A program made the translations under genes and the position numbers. This document shows, piece after piece, positions 18,018-26,760 of a stretch of DNA of 64,000 nt (position 1 is its first letter; the number at the start of each line of letters is the position of its first letter). Source of the stretch: CAIKMD01 sp963740675 (lineage in GTDB: Bacteria > Pseudomonadota > Alphaproteobacteria > ATCC43930 > CGMCC-115725); the NCBI GenBank assembly GCA_963740675.1, contig CAVUFS010000003.1, positions 620,001-684,000 of the forward strand. Direction: 5' to 3'. Under the pieces are notes generated by a model. It saw only the letters and a list, made by a program, of their open reading frames with translations, was not told where the DNA came from and made no database searches.

Positions 18018-19088
18018 GTGAGTAACCGAGCCTCGATCGAGCCGAAAAGATTGATGCGAATGCTCGCTAAATCCGTCGCAGTTATCGCGATCAGCGGTGC
18101 GATGGGCGGTTGCGCGGCCCTGCCTGCGATCGAGGCTGGCGCGGCGATCCTCGGAAGCATTCCGGCGATCGCCTCCCTTCCCGACAAGATCACCGGCTTC
18201 TTCAAAGGCCCCTCCGATCCGCAAACGCAGACAGCGCAAGCATCCGCCCCGCCGAAGATCGTCACCGAGGCGGACTTCCTGCGCGGTGGCGATTCGGTCA
18301 GCGCGCGCGGCGATTTCGTGACCGCCGCCTGGTTCTACGGCAAAGCAGCCGACGCCAATCCGAATTCGCTGCAAGCGCGGATACGGCTTGCCAATGCACA
18401 GATGGCGCTGAAAGACGACAATGCCGCCTACACGAATTATCAGGCCGCGCTGATGCTGTCGCCGAACGATGCCGACGCGTCGATGCGGCTCGGTGAGATC
18501 GAGCTGGCACACGGCGATGCGAAAACGGCACTCGATCATTTCGCCGTCGCCATGCATACGCGGCAGAGCGATCCGAAGCTCTACAATCTCATGGGCGTCG
18601 CCTTCACGATGCAGGGCAAATACGCGATGGCGCGGCAGAGCTTCGAGGTTGGGCTGAAGCTGAAGCCCGACTACGCCTCGCTGCAGAACAATTACGGCAT
18701 GATGCAGCTTCAATCCGGCGACTATGAAGCGGCGCGCGCGACCTTCACGCGGCTGGTGCAATCGCCTTACGCCAATGACCGCTATCGTACCAATCGTGCG
18801 CTCGCCGAGATCGCACTGGGCGATGTGAATGCGGCGATGCTCGATGCGCCAGGCATGGACGAGACGATGCTGCGCCGGACGCTTGCGCGCTATCAGCCGA
18901 AGCAGGAGCCGATCCAGATGGCCGCGGCGGGCAACATCCAGATGGATGTGACGCCGCGCGCACGCGACACCGATCCGACGCCCGCGGCGCTGGAGCAAGC
19001 GCTGATCGCGCCGACACTCATCCCGGAGAAGCTGCCGACGAAGCGCGTGAAGAGCTACTACGACCAGTTGCCGACGCAGCCCAACTAA
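18018..19088 (+). CDS. TPR-repeat lipoprotein (TadD-like)
   Basis: 356 residues. GTG start behind AGGAG. N-terminus SVAVIAISGAMGGCAALPA is a lipoprotein signal with the modified cysteine at about 32. Then tandem tetratricopeptide repeats from about 85 to 260 (AAWFYGKAADANPNSLQARI, AYTNYQAALMLSPNDADASM, ALDHFAVAMHTRQSDPKLYN, ARQSFEVGLKLKPDYASLQN). Resembles TadD, the Flp-pilus assembly lipoprotein, but no other tad genes are in the window, so the role is open. Low-complexity tail after residue 300. Confidence 0.8.
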   Translation: MSNRASIEPKRLMRMLAKSVAVIAISGAMGGCAALPAIEAGAAILGSIPAIASLPDKITGFFKGPSDPQTQTAQASAPPKIVTEADFLRGGDSVSARGDFVTAAWFYGKAADANPNSLQARIRLANAQMALKDDNAAYTNYQAALMLSPNDADASMRLGEIELAHGDAKTALDHFAVAMHTRQSDPKLYNLMGVAFTMQGKYAMARQSFEVGLKLKPDYASLQNNYGMMQLQSGDYEAARATFTRLVQSPYANDRYRTNRALAEIALGDVNAAMLDAPGMDETMLRRTLARYQPKQEPIQMAAAGNIQMDVTPRARDTDPTPAALEQALIAPTLIPEKLPTKRVKSYYDQLPTQPN

Positions 19089-19097
19089 GCAGCCCTA

Positions 19098-20026
19098 TCA
19101 GGGCGCGACGAGGCTGTTCGGATCGGGATTGCCTTTGATCATGCCCTGATCGCGGGCCACATTGACCCAGAAGGCGAGCGACGCACCGGTCACCTTCTCT
19201 TGCAGCGTATCTGGGATCACGACCGTCGCCATCGCCGCCGGCGGTAACTTCGTATATTTCGCGATGCTTTCCTTGACCGATGCCGCATTCGCCGGGTTGC
19301 GCGCGAAATCGTACGCCTCTTCGATCGCGGCGCGGAAATCCTTCAGCGCTTCGGGATTTTCTTCGTCCAGGCCCGCGTCGCCGCGTAGATCAGCGTGGTC
19401 GTGCCCTTCGGCCCTTCCGCCTCGGCCAGAAAATAGCCGGCATCGACTGCTTTGATGCGCGTATTGAAGGGCTCGGCGGTCACGACCGCGTCAACGAGGC
19501 CAGCCTTGAGACCATCGACCATCTGCGGAAACTGCACCTCGACCCAATTCACCTTGTGATAGTCGACGCCGCTTGTCTTGACCCAGTTGCGCGCCAACAC
19601 GTCGAGCGCGCCGCCAAGACCCGGCACGCCGACCTTGCGGCCGATCATGTCCTGCGCGGTTTTGATACCGCTGCCCGTGCGCGCCATGATCGCCGCCGGC
19701 GAGTTCGTCGGATAGGTCGTCATGCCTGCGATGGCGACGATATCGAGGCCCTGCTCGTCGGCTTCGAGCAGAATCGACGGCGTCAGGGTGCCAATCTGCG
19801 CCGCATCCGCGACCAGCGAGGCCGAAATCAGCGAGCCATTCGCGGTCGGAGTCACGTCGACATCAAGACCGTGCTTCTCGAAGAAGCCCTGATCCTTGCC
19901 GACGTAAGCGCCGAGATTATTCGCGCCTTGCGTGAAGAGCAGCGTGATCTTGGGTGCAGCCGAAGCCGGCATCGCACAGGCAATAACAAAAAGCGCCGCG
20001 ACGACGCGCGCGAATACACCCGACAT
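19098..20026 (-). CDS. ABC substrate-binding protein, NitT/TauT type, split by a one-base error
   Basis: Starts at ATG 20026 behind GGGGAGGGAATC, with signal peptide MSGVFARVVAALFVIACAMP cut near ASA-APK. The body shows VGKDQGFFEKHGLDVDV and the family fold up to AATRAW near 19365; there the frame is lost. The next frame continues as DEENPEALKDFRAAIEEAYD to a stop at 19098. Adding one G to the GG of GCCTGGACG restores 309 residues exactly. No permease or ATPase nearby: an orphan binding protein, most like the one at 44375 (shared AKDQGFFEKHG). Confidence 0.8.
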
Positions 20027-20094
20027 AAGATTCCCTCCCCATTCGCCCCCGTAGGGCAGCTTTGCTTGATCATATCGGGAGGAAGGCATGCGCA

Positions 20095-21384
20095 CTAGCA
20101 GCCGCGCGACGAACACTCCTCGTCTGCATCGCTCGCGGTGATAAGACGCGCGCCGCGCTGAAACGTGAGATACGCCCAGATCCAATCCATCGCCACGGCG
20201 AGGCGGTTGCGGAAGCCGATGAGGAAATAGATATGCGCGACGCTCCAGACGAACCAGGCGATCCGCCCCGTCAATCGGAGCCAGTGGAAATCCACGACCG
20301 CAAAATTACGCCCGACCGTCGCGAGCTCGCCGTAATCGCGATAGCGGAACGCCGGCGGCACAGCGTGTCTCGATAGCCGCGCCCGTAACACACGCGCGAC
20401 ATATTTCCCTTCCTGCTTCGCGACCGTCGCAACGCCGGGCAAGGGCTTGCCGGCGGCATTGCGCACCGAGGCCGTATCGCCGATGACGAAAATCTCCGGA
20501 TGGCCAGGCAACGTCAGATCGTGATCGACGAGAACGCGGCCGGCACGATCGTGCTCGGCTTCGAGCCACTGTGCCGCAGGCGACGCCATGACGCCGGCGG
20601 CCCAGGTCGTGACACCGCACGCTACCCTTTCCTCACCCAGCATCACGCCGAGCTCGTCGCAGCGCGTTACCGGCCGGCCAAGACGCACCTCGACGCCGTG
20701 CCGCTCGAGTGCGCGCTGTGCCGCGGCGGAGAGGCGTGGCGCAAAGCTCGGCAGCACACGCGGCCCGGCCTCGATCAAGACGATCCGCGACATCGTCGGG
20801 TTGATCGCGCGGAAATCGCGTGCCAGTGCGACCTTGACCAGTTCGGCGATCGCGCCGGCGGTCTCGACACCCGTTGCGCCGCCTCCGACAACGACGAAGG
20901 TCATCAGGCGCTTGCGCTCATCCGCATCGGGTTCTTGCTCGGCGCGCTCCAAGGCGGTCAGGATATTGCGCCGCAGCCGCGTCGCATCGTCGATATTCTT
21001 CAGCGCCGGTGCGAAAGCCGCCCACTCCTCATGGCCGAAATAGGCGTGGCGCGCGCCGGTCGCAACGATCAACCAGTCATACGGGACTTCGCGATCGCGC
21101 AACCGGACGACGCGCCGCGCTTTGTCGATGCCGACCACACGTCCGAGCACCACGCGCGCATTGCGTTGCCGCGAAAGGATACCGCGGATCGGCGCCGCGA
21201 TGTCCGCCGGCGACAGGCCGGCGGTCGCGACCTGATAGAGCAGCGGCTGGAACAGATGGTAGTTGCGCTCGTCGATCACCGTCACCTGGGCCGGTGCGTT
21301 GGCCAGGGCGCTCGCCGCCCAGAGCCCGCCGAAACCGGCGCCGACGATCACGATCTTGGGCAGCGTGTTCGCAGAGTCCGACAT
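20095..21384 (-). CDS. ndh: type II NADH:quinone oxidoreductase (NDH-2 family)
   Basis: 429-residue membrane-attached flavoprotein that passes electrons from NADH to quinone without pumping protons. Seen: FAD fold VIVGAGFGGLWAASAL at the N-terminus, NADH fold VVVGGGATGVETAGAIAEL near 165, and EIFVIGDTASV near 300. The C-terminal part FVWSVAHIYFLIGFRNRL is a hydrophobic membrane anchor. It lies 43 bases after csoR on the same strand, so it is probably in the copper-responsive operon; E. coli NDH-2 is known to reduce Cu(II), which would fit. Confidence 0.87.
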   Translation of the reverse strand: MSDSANTLPKIVIVGAGFGGLWAASALANAPAQVTVIDERNYHLFQPLLYQVATAGLSPADIAAPIRGILSRQRNARVVLGRVVGIDKARRVVRLRDREVPYDWLIVATGARHAYFGHEEWAAFAPALKNIDDATRLRRNILTALERAEQEPDADERKRLMTFVVVGGGATGVETAGAIAELVKVALARDFRAINPTMSRIVLIEAGPRVLPSFAPRLSAAAQRALERHGVEVRLGRPVTRCDELGVMLGEERVACGVTTWAAGVMASPAAQWLEAEHDRAGRVLVDHDLTLPGHPEIFVIGDTASVRNAAGKPLPGVATVAKQEGKYVARVLRARLSRHAVPPAFRYRDYGELATVGRNFAVVDFHWLRLTGRIAWFVWSVAHIYFLIGFRNRLAVAMDWIWAYLTFQRGARLITASDADEECSSRGC

Positions 21385-21427
21385 GGGAGTGATGTTTGCT
21401 CTGCGCCGCCGCTTGGCAAGAGCGCGG

Positions 21428-21703
21428 CTAGGACGTGATGTGGCTCAAAACCTGAACGAGCTCGGCGACTTTCTTGCGCTGATCCTTCGCATCCCCCGAA
21501 GTGATCGCGTGCTCGACGCAATGGCCAATGTGATCACGCAGGATTTCGTCCTGCACCTTCTTGAGCGCGGCTTTCACCGCCTCGATCTGGTTGAGCACAT
21601 CGATGCAATAACGGTCGTCGGCGATCATCCGCGCGACGCCGCGCACCTGCCCTTCGATGCGATTGAGCCGCGTTGAAGCCGCTTGCTTGACTTCGTCTCT
21701 CAT
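21428..21703 (-). CDS. csoR: copper-sensing transcriptional repressor, CsoR family
   Basis: 91-residue all-helical repressor that leaves DNA on binding Cu(I). Seen: the family N-terminus RLNRIEGQVRGVARMIADDR, and the ligand set C33 (RYCIDVLNQI), H58 and C62 (RDHIGHCVEHAI), matching the Cys-His-Cys copper site of CsoR and not the nickel set of RcnR. Divergent from copA with only 29 bases between start codons; a strong dyad fills that gap. Confidence 0.9.
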   Translation of the reverse strand: MRDEVKQAASTRLNRIEGQVRGVARMIADDRYCIDVLNQIEAVKAALKKVQDEILRDHIGHCVEHAITSGDAKDQRKKVAELVQVLSHITS

Positions 21704-21713
21704 TGGGATTTCT

Positions 21714-21734
21714 ATATACCCATAGGGGGTATAT
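21714..21734. promoter_or_regulatory. CsoR-type operator between csoR and copA
   Basis: ATATACCC-ATA-GGGGGTATAT, a GC-centred dyad flanked by TATA, closely like known CsoR sites (TACCC...GGGTA). The right arm contains the G-run that serves as the copA ribosome-binding site and its last bases overlap the copA ATG at 21733. Binding here would cover the region needed to start both divergent genes. Confidence 0.8.
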
Positions 21735-24090
21735 GTCCAGCGACGCCATGACCGACAGCAATCACCACCATCATCACCACAATCATGGCGCGGCCGATAG
21801 CGCCGGCGTCAGGGTCAAAGACCCGGTCTGCGGCATGAGCGTCGATCCACAGAAGACGCAGCATCGCACGCGCTCGGGCGATCAGGATTATTTCTTCTGC
21901 AATCCGCGTTGCCGCGAGAAATTCATCGCCGATCCGGCGAAATATCTCGCGCCGAAGCCGGCGGAAGAAGCGCCACCCGCTCCCGCCCCGCCGGGCACGA
22001 TCTGGACCTGCCCGATGCATCCCGAGATCCGGCAGGACAAGCCTGGCGCCTGTCCAATCTGCGGCATGGCGCTCGAGCCCGCCGGCATTGCGCCGGACGC
22101 GGGCCCTAATCCCGAGCTCGTCGATATGACGCGTCGGTTCTGGATCGGCCTGGTACTCGCGCTTCCCGTCGTCGTGCTCGATATGGGCGGGCATTGGCTT
22201 CACCTTGCGAGCGCGCTTTCGGTCTGGCTGCAATTCGCCTTCGCCTCGCCTGTCGTGCTCTGGGCCGGCGCGCCGTTCTTCGCGCGCGGCTGGGCGTCGC
22301 TGCGCTATCGCTCGCTCAACATGTTCTCGCTCATCGCGCTCGGCACCGGCGCCGCCTATCTCTACAGCCTTGCTGCGACCTTCGCGCCGAGCTTGTTCCC
22401 GGCGGGCCTCCGCCAAGACGGCATGGTCGCGGTTTATTACGAAGCCGCCGCCGTCATCACGGTTCTTGTCCTCCTCGGCCAGGTGCTGGAGCTGCGCGCC
22501 CGCGAGCGCACGGGCAGCGCGATCCGTGCCCTCCTCAACCTCGCGCCGAAGATCGCGCGTCGCATTCGCGCCGATGGCAGCGATGAAGAGATCCCGCTCG
22601 ACCGCGTGCAGCATGGCGATCGCCTGCGTGTGCGGCCAGGCGATGCGGTGCCGGTCGATGGCAGCGTGATCGACGGCAAGAGCGCGGTCGATGAAGCGAT
22701 GGTCACCGGCGAATCCCTGCCAGTCGAGAAGGCGCCCGGCGACAAGCTCATCGGCGGCACCATCAACGGCACCGGCTCACTCGTCATGCGCGCCGAGAAG
22801 ATCGGCGCCGAAACGATGCTGTCGCGTATCGTGCAAATGGTCGCCGAGGCACAGCGAAGCCGGGCGCCGATCCAGCGCCTCGCCGATAGTGTCTCTGCCT
22901 GGTTCGTGCCCGCCGTCATTGCGGCCGCGGCCATCGCCTTCATTGCCTGGCTCGTTTGGGGCCCACCGCCTTCTTTCGCTTATGCGCTGATCGCGGCCGT
23001 GTCCGTGCTGATCATCGCCTGTCCCTGCGCGCTCGGGCTTGCGACGCCGATGTCGATCATGGTCGGGGTCGGCAAAGGCGCGGGTGCCGGCGTCCTCATC
23101 AAGAATGCCGAGGCGCTGGAGCGGCTCGAGGCGATCGACACGCTGGTGGTCGACAAAACCGGCACGCTGACCGAAGGCAAGCCGCGCGTGATCGCGGTCA
23201 CCGTCACCGAGAAATTCGACGAAGCGACGATGCTGTCGCTGAGCGCAAGCCTCGAGCGCGCGAGCGAACATCCCCTCGCCGCCGCCATCGTCGCCGCCGC
23301 GAAAGAACGAGGGCTCGCGCTGCAGGACGTCGTCGATTTCGAATCCCGCACCGGCAAAGGCGTCATGGGTACGATCGGCCAGCATCGCATCCTGGTCGGC
23401 AATGCCGCGTTACTGGGCGATCTTGGAATCGCGACCGCGCTGCTCGATGCGCGCGCCGAGGAATTGCGGCGCGATGGCGCCACCGCGATGTATGTCGCCA
23501 TCGATGGCGATCTCGCCGGCATCGTCGCCGTCGCCGACCCGATCAAGCAGACGACCTCGGACGCGCTCGATGCGCTGCGCGCCGAGGGCATCCGCATCGT
23601 CATGCTGACCGGCGATAATCGCACCACGGCGCAAGCTGTCGCCGGCAAGCTCGGCATCACCGAGGTCGAAGCGGACGTTCCGCCCGAGCGAAAGCATGCC
23701 ATCGTGCAGCGCCTGCGCGGTGAAGGCCGCAAAGTCGCGATGGCCGGCGACGGCGTTAACGACGCTCCTGCCCTCGCCGCGGCCGATGTCGGCATCGCCA
23801 TGGGCACCGGCACCGAGGTCGCGATGCAGAGCGCCGGCGTCACCTTGGTCAAAGGCGATCTCGCCGGCATCGTCCGCGCGCGCCATTTGAGCCGCGCGAC
23901 GATGCGCAACATCCGCCAGAACCTGGCGCTCGCCTTCGTCTACAACACGCTCGGCATTCCGCTCGCCGGGGGCGTGCTCTACCCGGCTTTTGGCTTGCTC
24001 CTGAGTCCGATCGTCGCCGCCGCCGCGATGAGCCTCAGCTCGGTCTCGGTCATCTCGAACGCGCTGCGGCTGCGCCTGACACGACTTTAG
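21733..24090 (+). CDS. copA: copper-exporting P1B-type ATPase
   Basis: 785 residues, inner membrane, pumps Cu(I) out of the cytoplasm. Domains in order: a natural run of six histidines (11-16), a YHS metal-binding domain (KDPVCGMSVDP...FFCNPRCREKF, about 29-73), a second short metal-binding domain (WTCPMHPEI...GACPICGMALEP, about 91-118), membrane helices, actuator TGES, membrane CPC motif in IIACPCALGLATP near 430, phosphorylation DKTGTLTEG near 474, and hinge GDGVNDAPALA near 673. No classical CXXC HMA domain; YHS plus the CPMHP domain replace it. ATG 21733 is chosen over 21703 and 21748 because AGGGGG precedes it. Confidence 0.93.
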   Translation: MSSDAMTDSNHHHHHHNHGAADSAGVRVKDPVCGMSVDPQKTQHRTRSGDQDYFFCNPRCREKFIADPAKYLAPKPAEEAPPAPAPPGTIWTCPMHPEIRQDKPGACPICGMALEPAGIAPDAGPNPELVDMTRRFWIGLVLALPVVVLDMGGHWLHLASALSVWLQFAFASPVVLWAGAPFFARGWASLRYRSLNMFSLIALGTGAAYLYSLAATFAPSLFPAGLRQDGMVAVYYEAAAVITVLVLLGQVLELRARERTGSAIRALLNLAPKIARRIRADGSDEEIPLDRVQHGDRLRVRPGDAVPVDGSVIDGKSAVDEAMVTGESLPVEKAPGDKLIGGTINGTGSLVMRAEKIGAETMLSRIVQMVAEAQRSRAPIQRLADSVSAWFVPAVIAAAAIAFIAWLVWGPPPSFAYALIAAVSVLIIACPCALGLATPMSIMVGVGKGAGAGVLIKNAEALERLEAIDTLVVDKTGTLTEGKPRVIAVTVTEKFDEATMLSLSASLERASEHPLAAAIVAAAKERGLALQDVVDFESRTGKGVMGTIGQHRILVGNAALLGDLGIATALLDARAEELRRDGATAMYVAIDGDLAGIVAVADPIKQTTSDALDALRAEGIRIVMLTGDNRTTAQAVAGKLGITEVEADVPPERKHAIVQRLRGEGRKVAMAGDGVNDAPALAAADVGIAMGTGTEVAMQSAGVTLVKGDLAGIVRARHLSRATMRNIRQNLALAFVYNTLGIPLAGGVLYPAFGLLLSPIVAAAAMSLSSVSVISNALRLRLTRL

Positions 24091-24099
24091 CGACGATCG

Positions 24100-24873
24100 C
24101 TACGACACCGACGCGCCCGTGCCCCAGCGGCGATGCATGAAGCGCTCCCAGGGCGCGAAAAGGCCTTTATCGGTGACAAGGCCGATCACGACGATCACGA
24201 TCATCACGCCGATCACCTGATCCATCGCGCTGAGCTCGCGGCCATATTCGAGAAGATGGCCGAGGCCGAAGCCGGTGAGGATCGTGACATAGACCTCGGC
24301 CGCCATCAGCGAGCGCCAAGCGAAGGCCCAGCCTTGCTTCATGCCGGTGACGAGAAAGGGCAACGCCGCCGGCAGGATGACGCGCGTCCATTTATCGAAA
24401 CCTTCCGAGCCCATCGTGCGCGCGACGCGTGTATAGATCGGCGGGATCGACCGCGTCCCATTGCTGGTCGCGATGATCACCGAACCGACCGTGCCCATGA
24501 TCACCACGAACAGCATCGCGCCTTCGGTCTGGCCGAACCATAGCAGCGCGAGCGGCACCCAGCAGACGCTCGGCAGCGTCTGCAAGCCGAGCGCCAGGGC
24601 ACCGACCGTGCTGTCGAAGAAATCGGACGTGCTGACCATAAGCCCCAGCCCCATGCCGATCGCGACGCCGATGAAATAGCCAAGCAACAGCCGCTTCACC
24701 GTGACCATCGATGCCGAGAGAAGCGTGCCGTCGAGCAGCGCATCCCACAGATAGCGCGCGACCGCTTCAGGCGGCGGCAGCAGCAACGGCGACCAGCCCA
24801 TGACCATGGTCGCGATCTTCCAGAATAGGATGAGTTCCGCGAAGAAGGCGACGACGCGCAGCGTACGTTTCAT
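24100..24873 (-). CDS. ABC transporter permease, NitT/TauT (SsuC-like)
   Basis: 257 residues, about six membrane helices. Seen: the EAA loop ARTMGSEGFDKWTRVILPAA and the GMKQGWAFAWRSLMAAE segment of the SsuC/TauC group. Last gene of the three-gene operon starting at 26647; begins within the ATPase stop (4-base overlap). Convergent with copA, only 9 bases apart. Confidence 0.9.
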   Translation of the reverse strand: MKRTLRVVAFFAELILFWKIATMVMGWSPLLLPPPEAVARYLWDALLDGTLLSASMVTVKRLLLGYFIGVAIGMGLGLMVSTSDFFDSTVGALALGLQTLPSVCWVPLALLWFGQTEGAMLFVVIMGTVGSVIIATSNGTRSIPPIYTRVARTMGSEGFDKWTRVILPAALPFLVTGMKQGWAFAWRSLMAAEVYVTILTGFGLGHLLEYGRELSAMDQVIGVMIVIVVIGLVTDKGLFAPWERFMHRRWGTGASVS

Positions 24874-25655
24874 TGACCGCCCAACTCCGGATCGTGGCTC
24901 TTGAGCGCCATGGTGATGTCCTGCGCCAGCTCGGCGAGCAGCGGCGAATTGATATCGCGCGGCCGCGGCAGGTCGACGCGGAATTCCTCACGGATGCGGC
25001 CGGGATGCGGCGACATCACCAGCACGCGGTCGCCAAGGCATGCCGCCTCGCGCACATTATGCGTCACGAGGATGATCGTCTTGCGCCGGCTTTGCCAAAT
25101 ATCCTGCAGGTCGCCGTAAAGCCGCTCGCGCGTCAGCGCATCGAGCGCGGCAAAAGGCTCATCCATCAGCAAGACGCGCGGATCGGGCGCAAGCGAGCGC
25201 GCCAGCGCGACGCGCTGCTTCATGCCGCCCGACAGTTCATGCGTATAGGCCTTCTTGAATTTCGTCAGGCCGACGAGTTCGAGATGGTGCTCGGCGATCT
25301 CGTTCTTTTGTTGCCGTGTCAGGTTTTGGTCGCGCTTTAGCCCGAACATCACATTGCCGAACACGTCGAGCCACGGAAAGAGCGCGGATTCCTGAAACAT
25401 CACCAGGCGATGCCGCCCCGGCCCTACCACCGGCTGGCCGTCGGCAAAGACATTGCCGCTGTCGGGCACCGTCAGCCCGGCGATGATGTCGAGCAGGGTC
25501 GATTTCCCGCAGCCGCTCGGCCCGACGAGACAGAGGAACTCGCCGGGCGCGACGGTCAGGGTGACGTCATCGAGCGCATGCACCGAGGCTCGCGGCGTGC
25601 GAAACCATTTCGACACGCCTTCGACTGCGAGCTGACCAATGGAATCAGCGGTCAC
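24870..25655 (-). CDS. ABC transporter ATP-binding protein, NitT/TauT (SsuB-like)
   Basis: 261 residues. Seen: Walker A GPSGCGKSTLLD, Q-loop VMFQESALFPW, signature LSGGMKQRVALARSL, Walker B VLLMDEPFAALD and VTHNVREA. Middle gene; overlaps both neighbours by 4 bases, so all three are tightly co-translated. Confidence 0.92.
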   Translation of the reverse strand: MTADSIGQLAVEGVSKWFRTPRASVHALDDVTLTVAPGEFLCLVGPSGCGKSTLLDIIAGLTVPDSGNVFADGQPVVGPGRHRLVMFQESALFPWLDVFGNVMFGLKRDQNLTRQQKNEIAEHHLELVGLTKFKKAYTHELSGGMKQRVALARSLAPDPRVLLMDEPFAALDALTRERLYGDLQDIWQSRRKTIILVTHNVREAACLGDRVLVMSPHPGRIREEFRVDLPRPRDINSPLLAELAQDITMALKSHDPELGGQ

Positions 25656-26647
25656 GGCGATTGCAGGAAACGTCCGAGATCAGGAGCATCGCGCATGAAG
25701 CCAACGGCTTGCGCGCTCTTCACCACCTCGTCAAGTTGCTCGCGCTTCACATCATGCACCCAGTGAATCCGATGCCACGCCTTGGCGACGAGATCGGGCG
25801 CCATATCCACTTGCGTCTCGGCTTTAAGCTCGGTGCGTACCAATTGCTGCGCCTCGTCGGGATGCGCGACAATCCAGTCCGTAAGCTCCTGCTGGGCAGC
25901 GACAAATTTGCGCACGAGATCGCGCTGCTTATCGAGGAAATCCGCGCGTGCGACGAGCAGCGTCGTCAGCGCTTTCGGTTCGTCGACCAGTACTGTGCCG
26001 CCGGCCTCGTTCTCGAGCCGCGAAACCCAAGGCTCGACCGTCCACACGCCATCGAGCTGCTTCTGCCGAAACAGCAAGAGCTGATCGGGATTGGCCGTCG
26101 GAATCACCTGCGCATCGCCGCCAGTCTGCGTGATACGCAAGCCGCCCGCGATCAGCCAGGAGCGCGCGGCGACATCTTGGGTATTGCCGAGTTGCGGCGT
26201 CGCGATTTTCTTGCCGCGAAAATCCGCCGCGCTTTTCAGATTCCCACCGGGCTGTACCACGAGCGCCGAGCCGCCCTCGGCTGCGCCGCTGACGACGCGC
26301 GTCTCCGCTCCGCCCGATTTGGCGTAGACATTGAGCGCCGGATTGGGACCGACAAAAGTGAGGTCGATCGATTTCGCGATCATCGCCTCCATCGCCGCAG
26401 GCCCGGCATTATAGACATACCATTGCACGGTGACGCCGGGTCCGAGCCGCTGCTCGAACCAGCCATTGCCTTGGCGCGTCAGCGCATGCGCGATGAGGCC
26501 CTGCGCGTGCGTGATGTTTGGAAAATGTCCGACACGAATGACCGTATCGGCGCGCGTGGACGAGGCGGCGAAGACCGTGAGCGCCAAGGCGGCGAGTGCC
26601 ATGACGGACCGCCGCAAACGCGATTGAACGACAACCATTCGCTCCAT
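25652..26647 (-). CDS. ABC substrate-binding protein, SsuA/TauA-like
   Basis: 331 residues with signal peptide (RRSVMALAALALTVFAASS, cut after TRA). Seen: RVGHFPNITHAQGLIAHAL, FVGPNPALNVYAKSGG, FRGKKIATPQLGNTQDVAAR and DGVWTVEPWVSRLENEAGG, which are the landmarks of aliphatic sulfonate/nitrate-type binding proteins. The exact GNTQD phrase is common in sulfonate binders, so a sulfonate is the leading guess. AAGGAAAGGGC precedes the ATG. First gene of the operon, behind a good promoter at 26701. Confidence 0.88.
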   Translation of the reverse strand: MERMVVVQSRLRRSVMALAALALTVFAASSTRADTVIRVGHFPNITHAQGLIAHALTRQGNGWFEQRLGPGVTVQWYVYNAGPAAMEAMIAKSIDLTFVGPNPALNVYAKSGGAETRVVSGAAEGGSALVVQPGGNLKSAADFRGKKIATPQLGNTQDVAARSWLIAGGLRITQTGGDAQVIPTANPDQLLLFRQKQLDGVWTVEPWVSRLENEAGGTVLVDEPKALTTLLVARADFLDKQRDLVRKFVAAQQELTDWIVAHPDEAQQLVRTELKAETQVDMAPDLVAKAWHRIHWVHDVKREQLDEVVKSAQAVGFMRDAPDLGRFLQSP

Positions 26648-26700
26648 GCCCTTTCCTTTCGAGCCGCCGTGAAAACGCCGCGGCGAGCGTAACGGCTCCG

Positions 26701-26729
26701 GTCATAATTTGCGCAAAAATAATCGTCAA
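26701..26729 (-). promoter_or_regulatory. sigma-70-type promoter of the SsuABC-like operon
   Basis: On the minus strand TTGACG, a 17-base spacer, then TATGAC, in a markedly AT-rich patch (26700-26762) of otherwise GC-rich DNA. Transcription would begin near 26694, some 47 bases before the start codon. The patch also holds ATTATATATTACATTTTTTA, a candidate UP element or regulator site. Confidence 0.6.
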
Positions 26730-26760
26730 ATAGATTATATATTACATTTTTTATACGTAA

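Noticed and set aside
21763..21780. Six histidine codons in a row near the copA start, as in an affinity tag
   Set aside because: It is embedded in natural sequence after the CsoR operator, with no vector sequence; His-rich N-termini are normal in metal-transporting ATPases.
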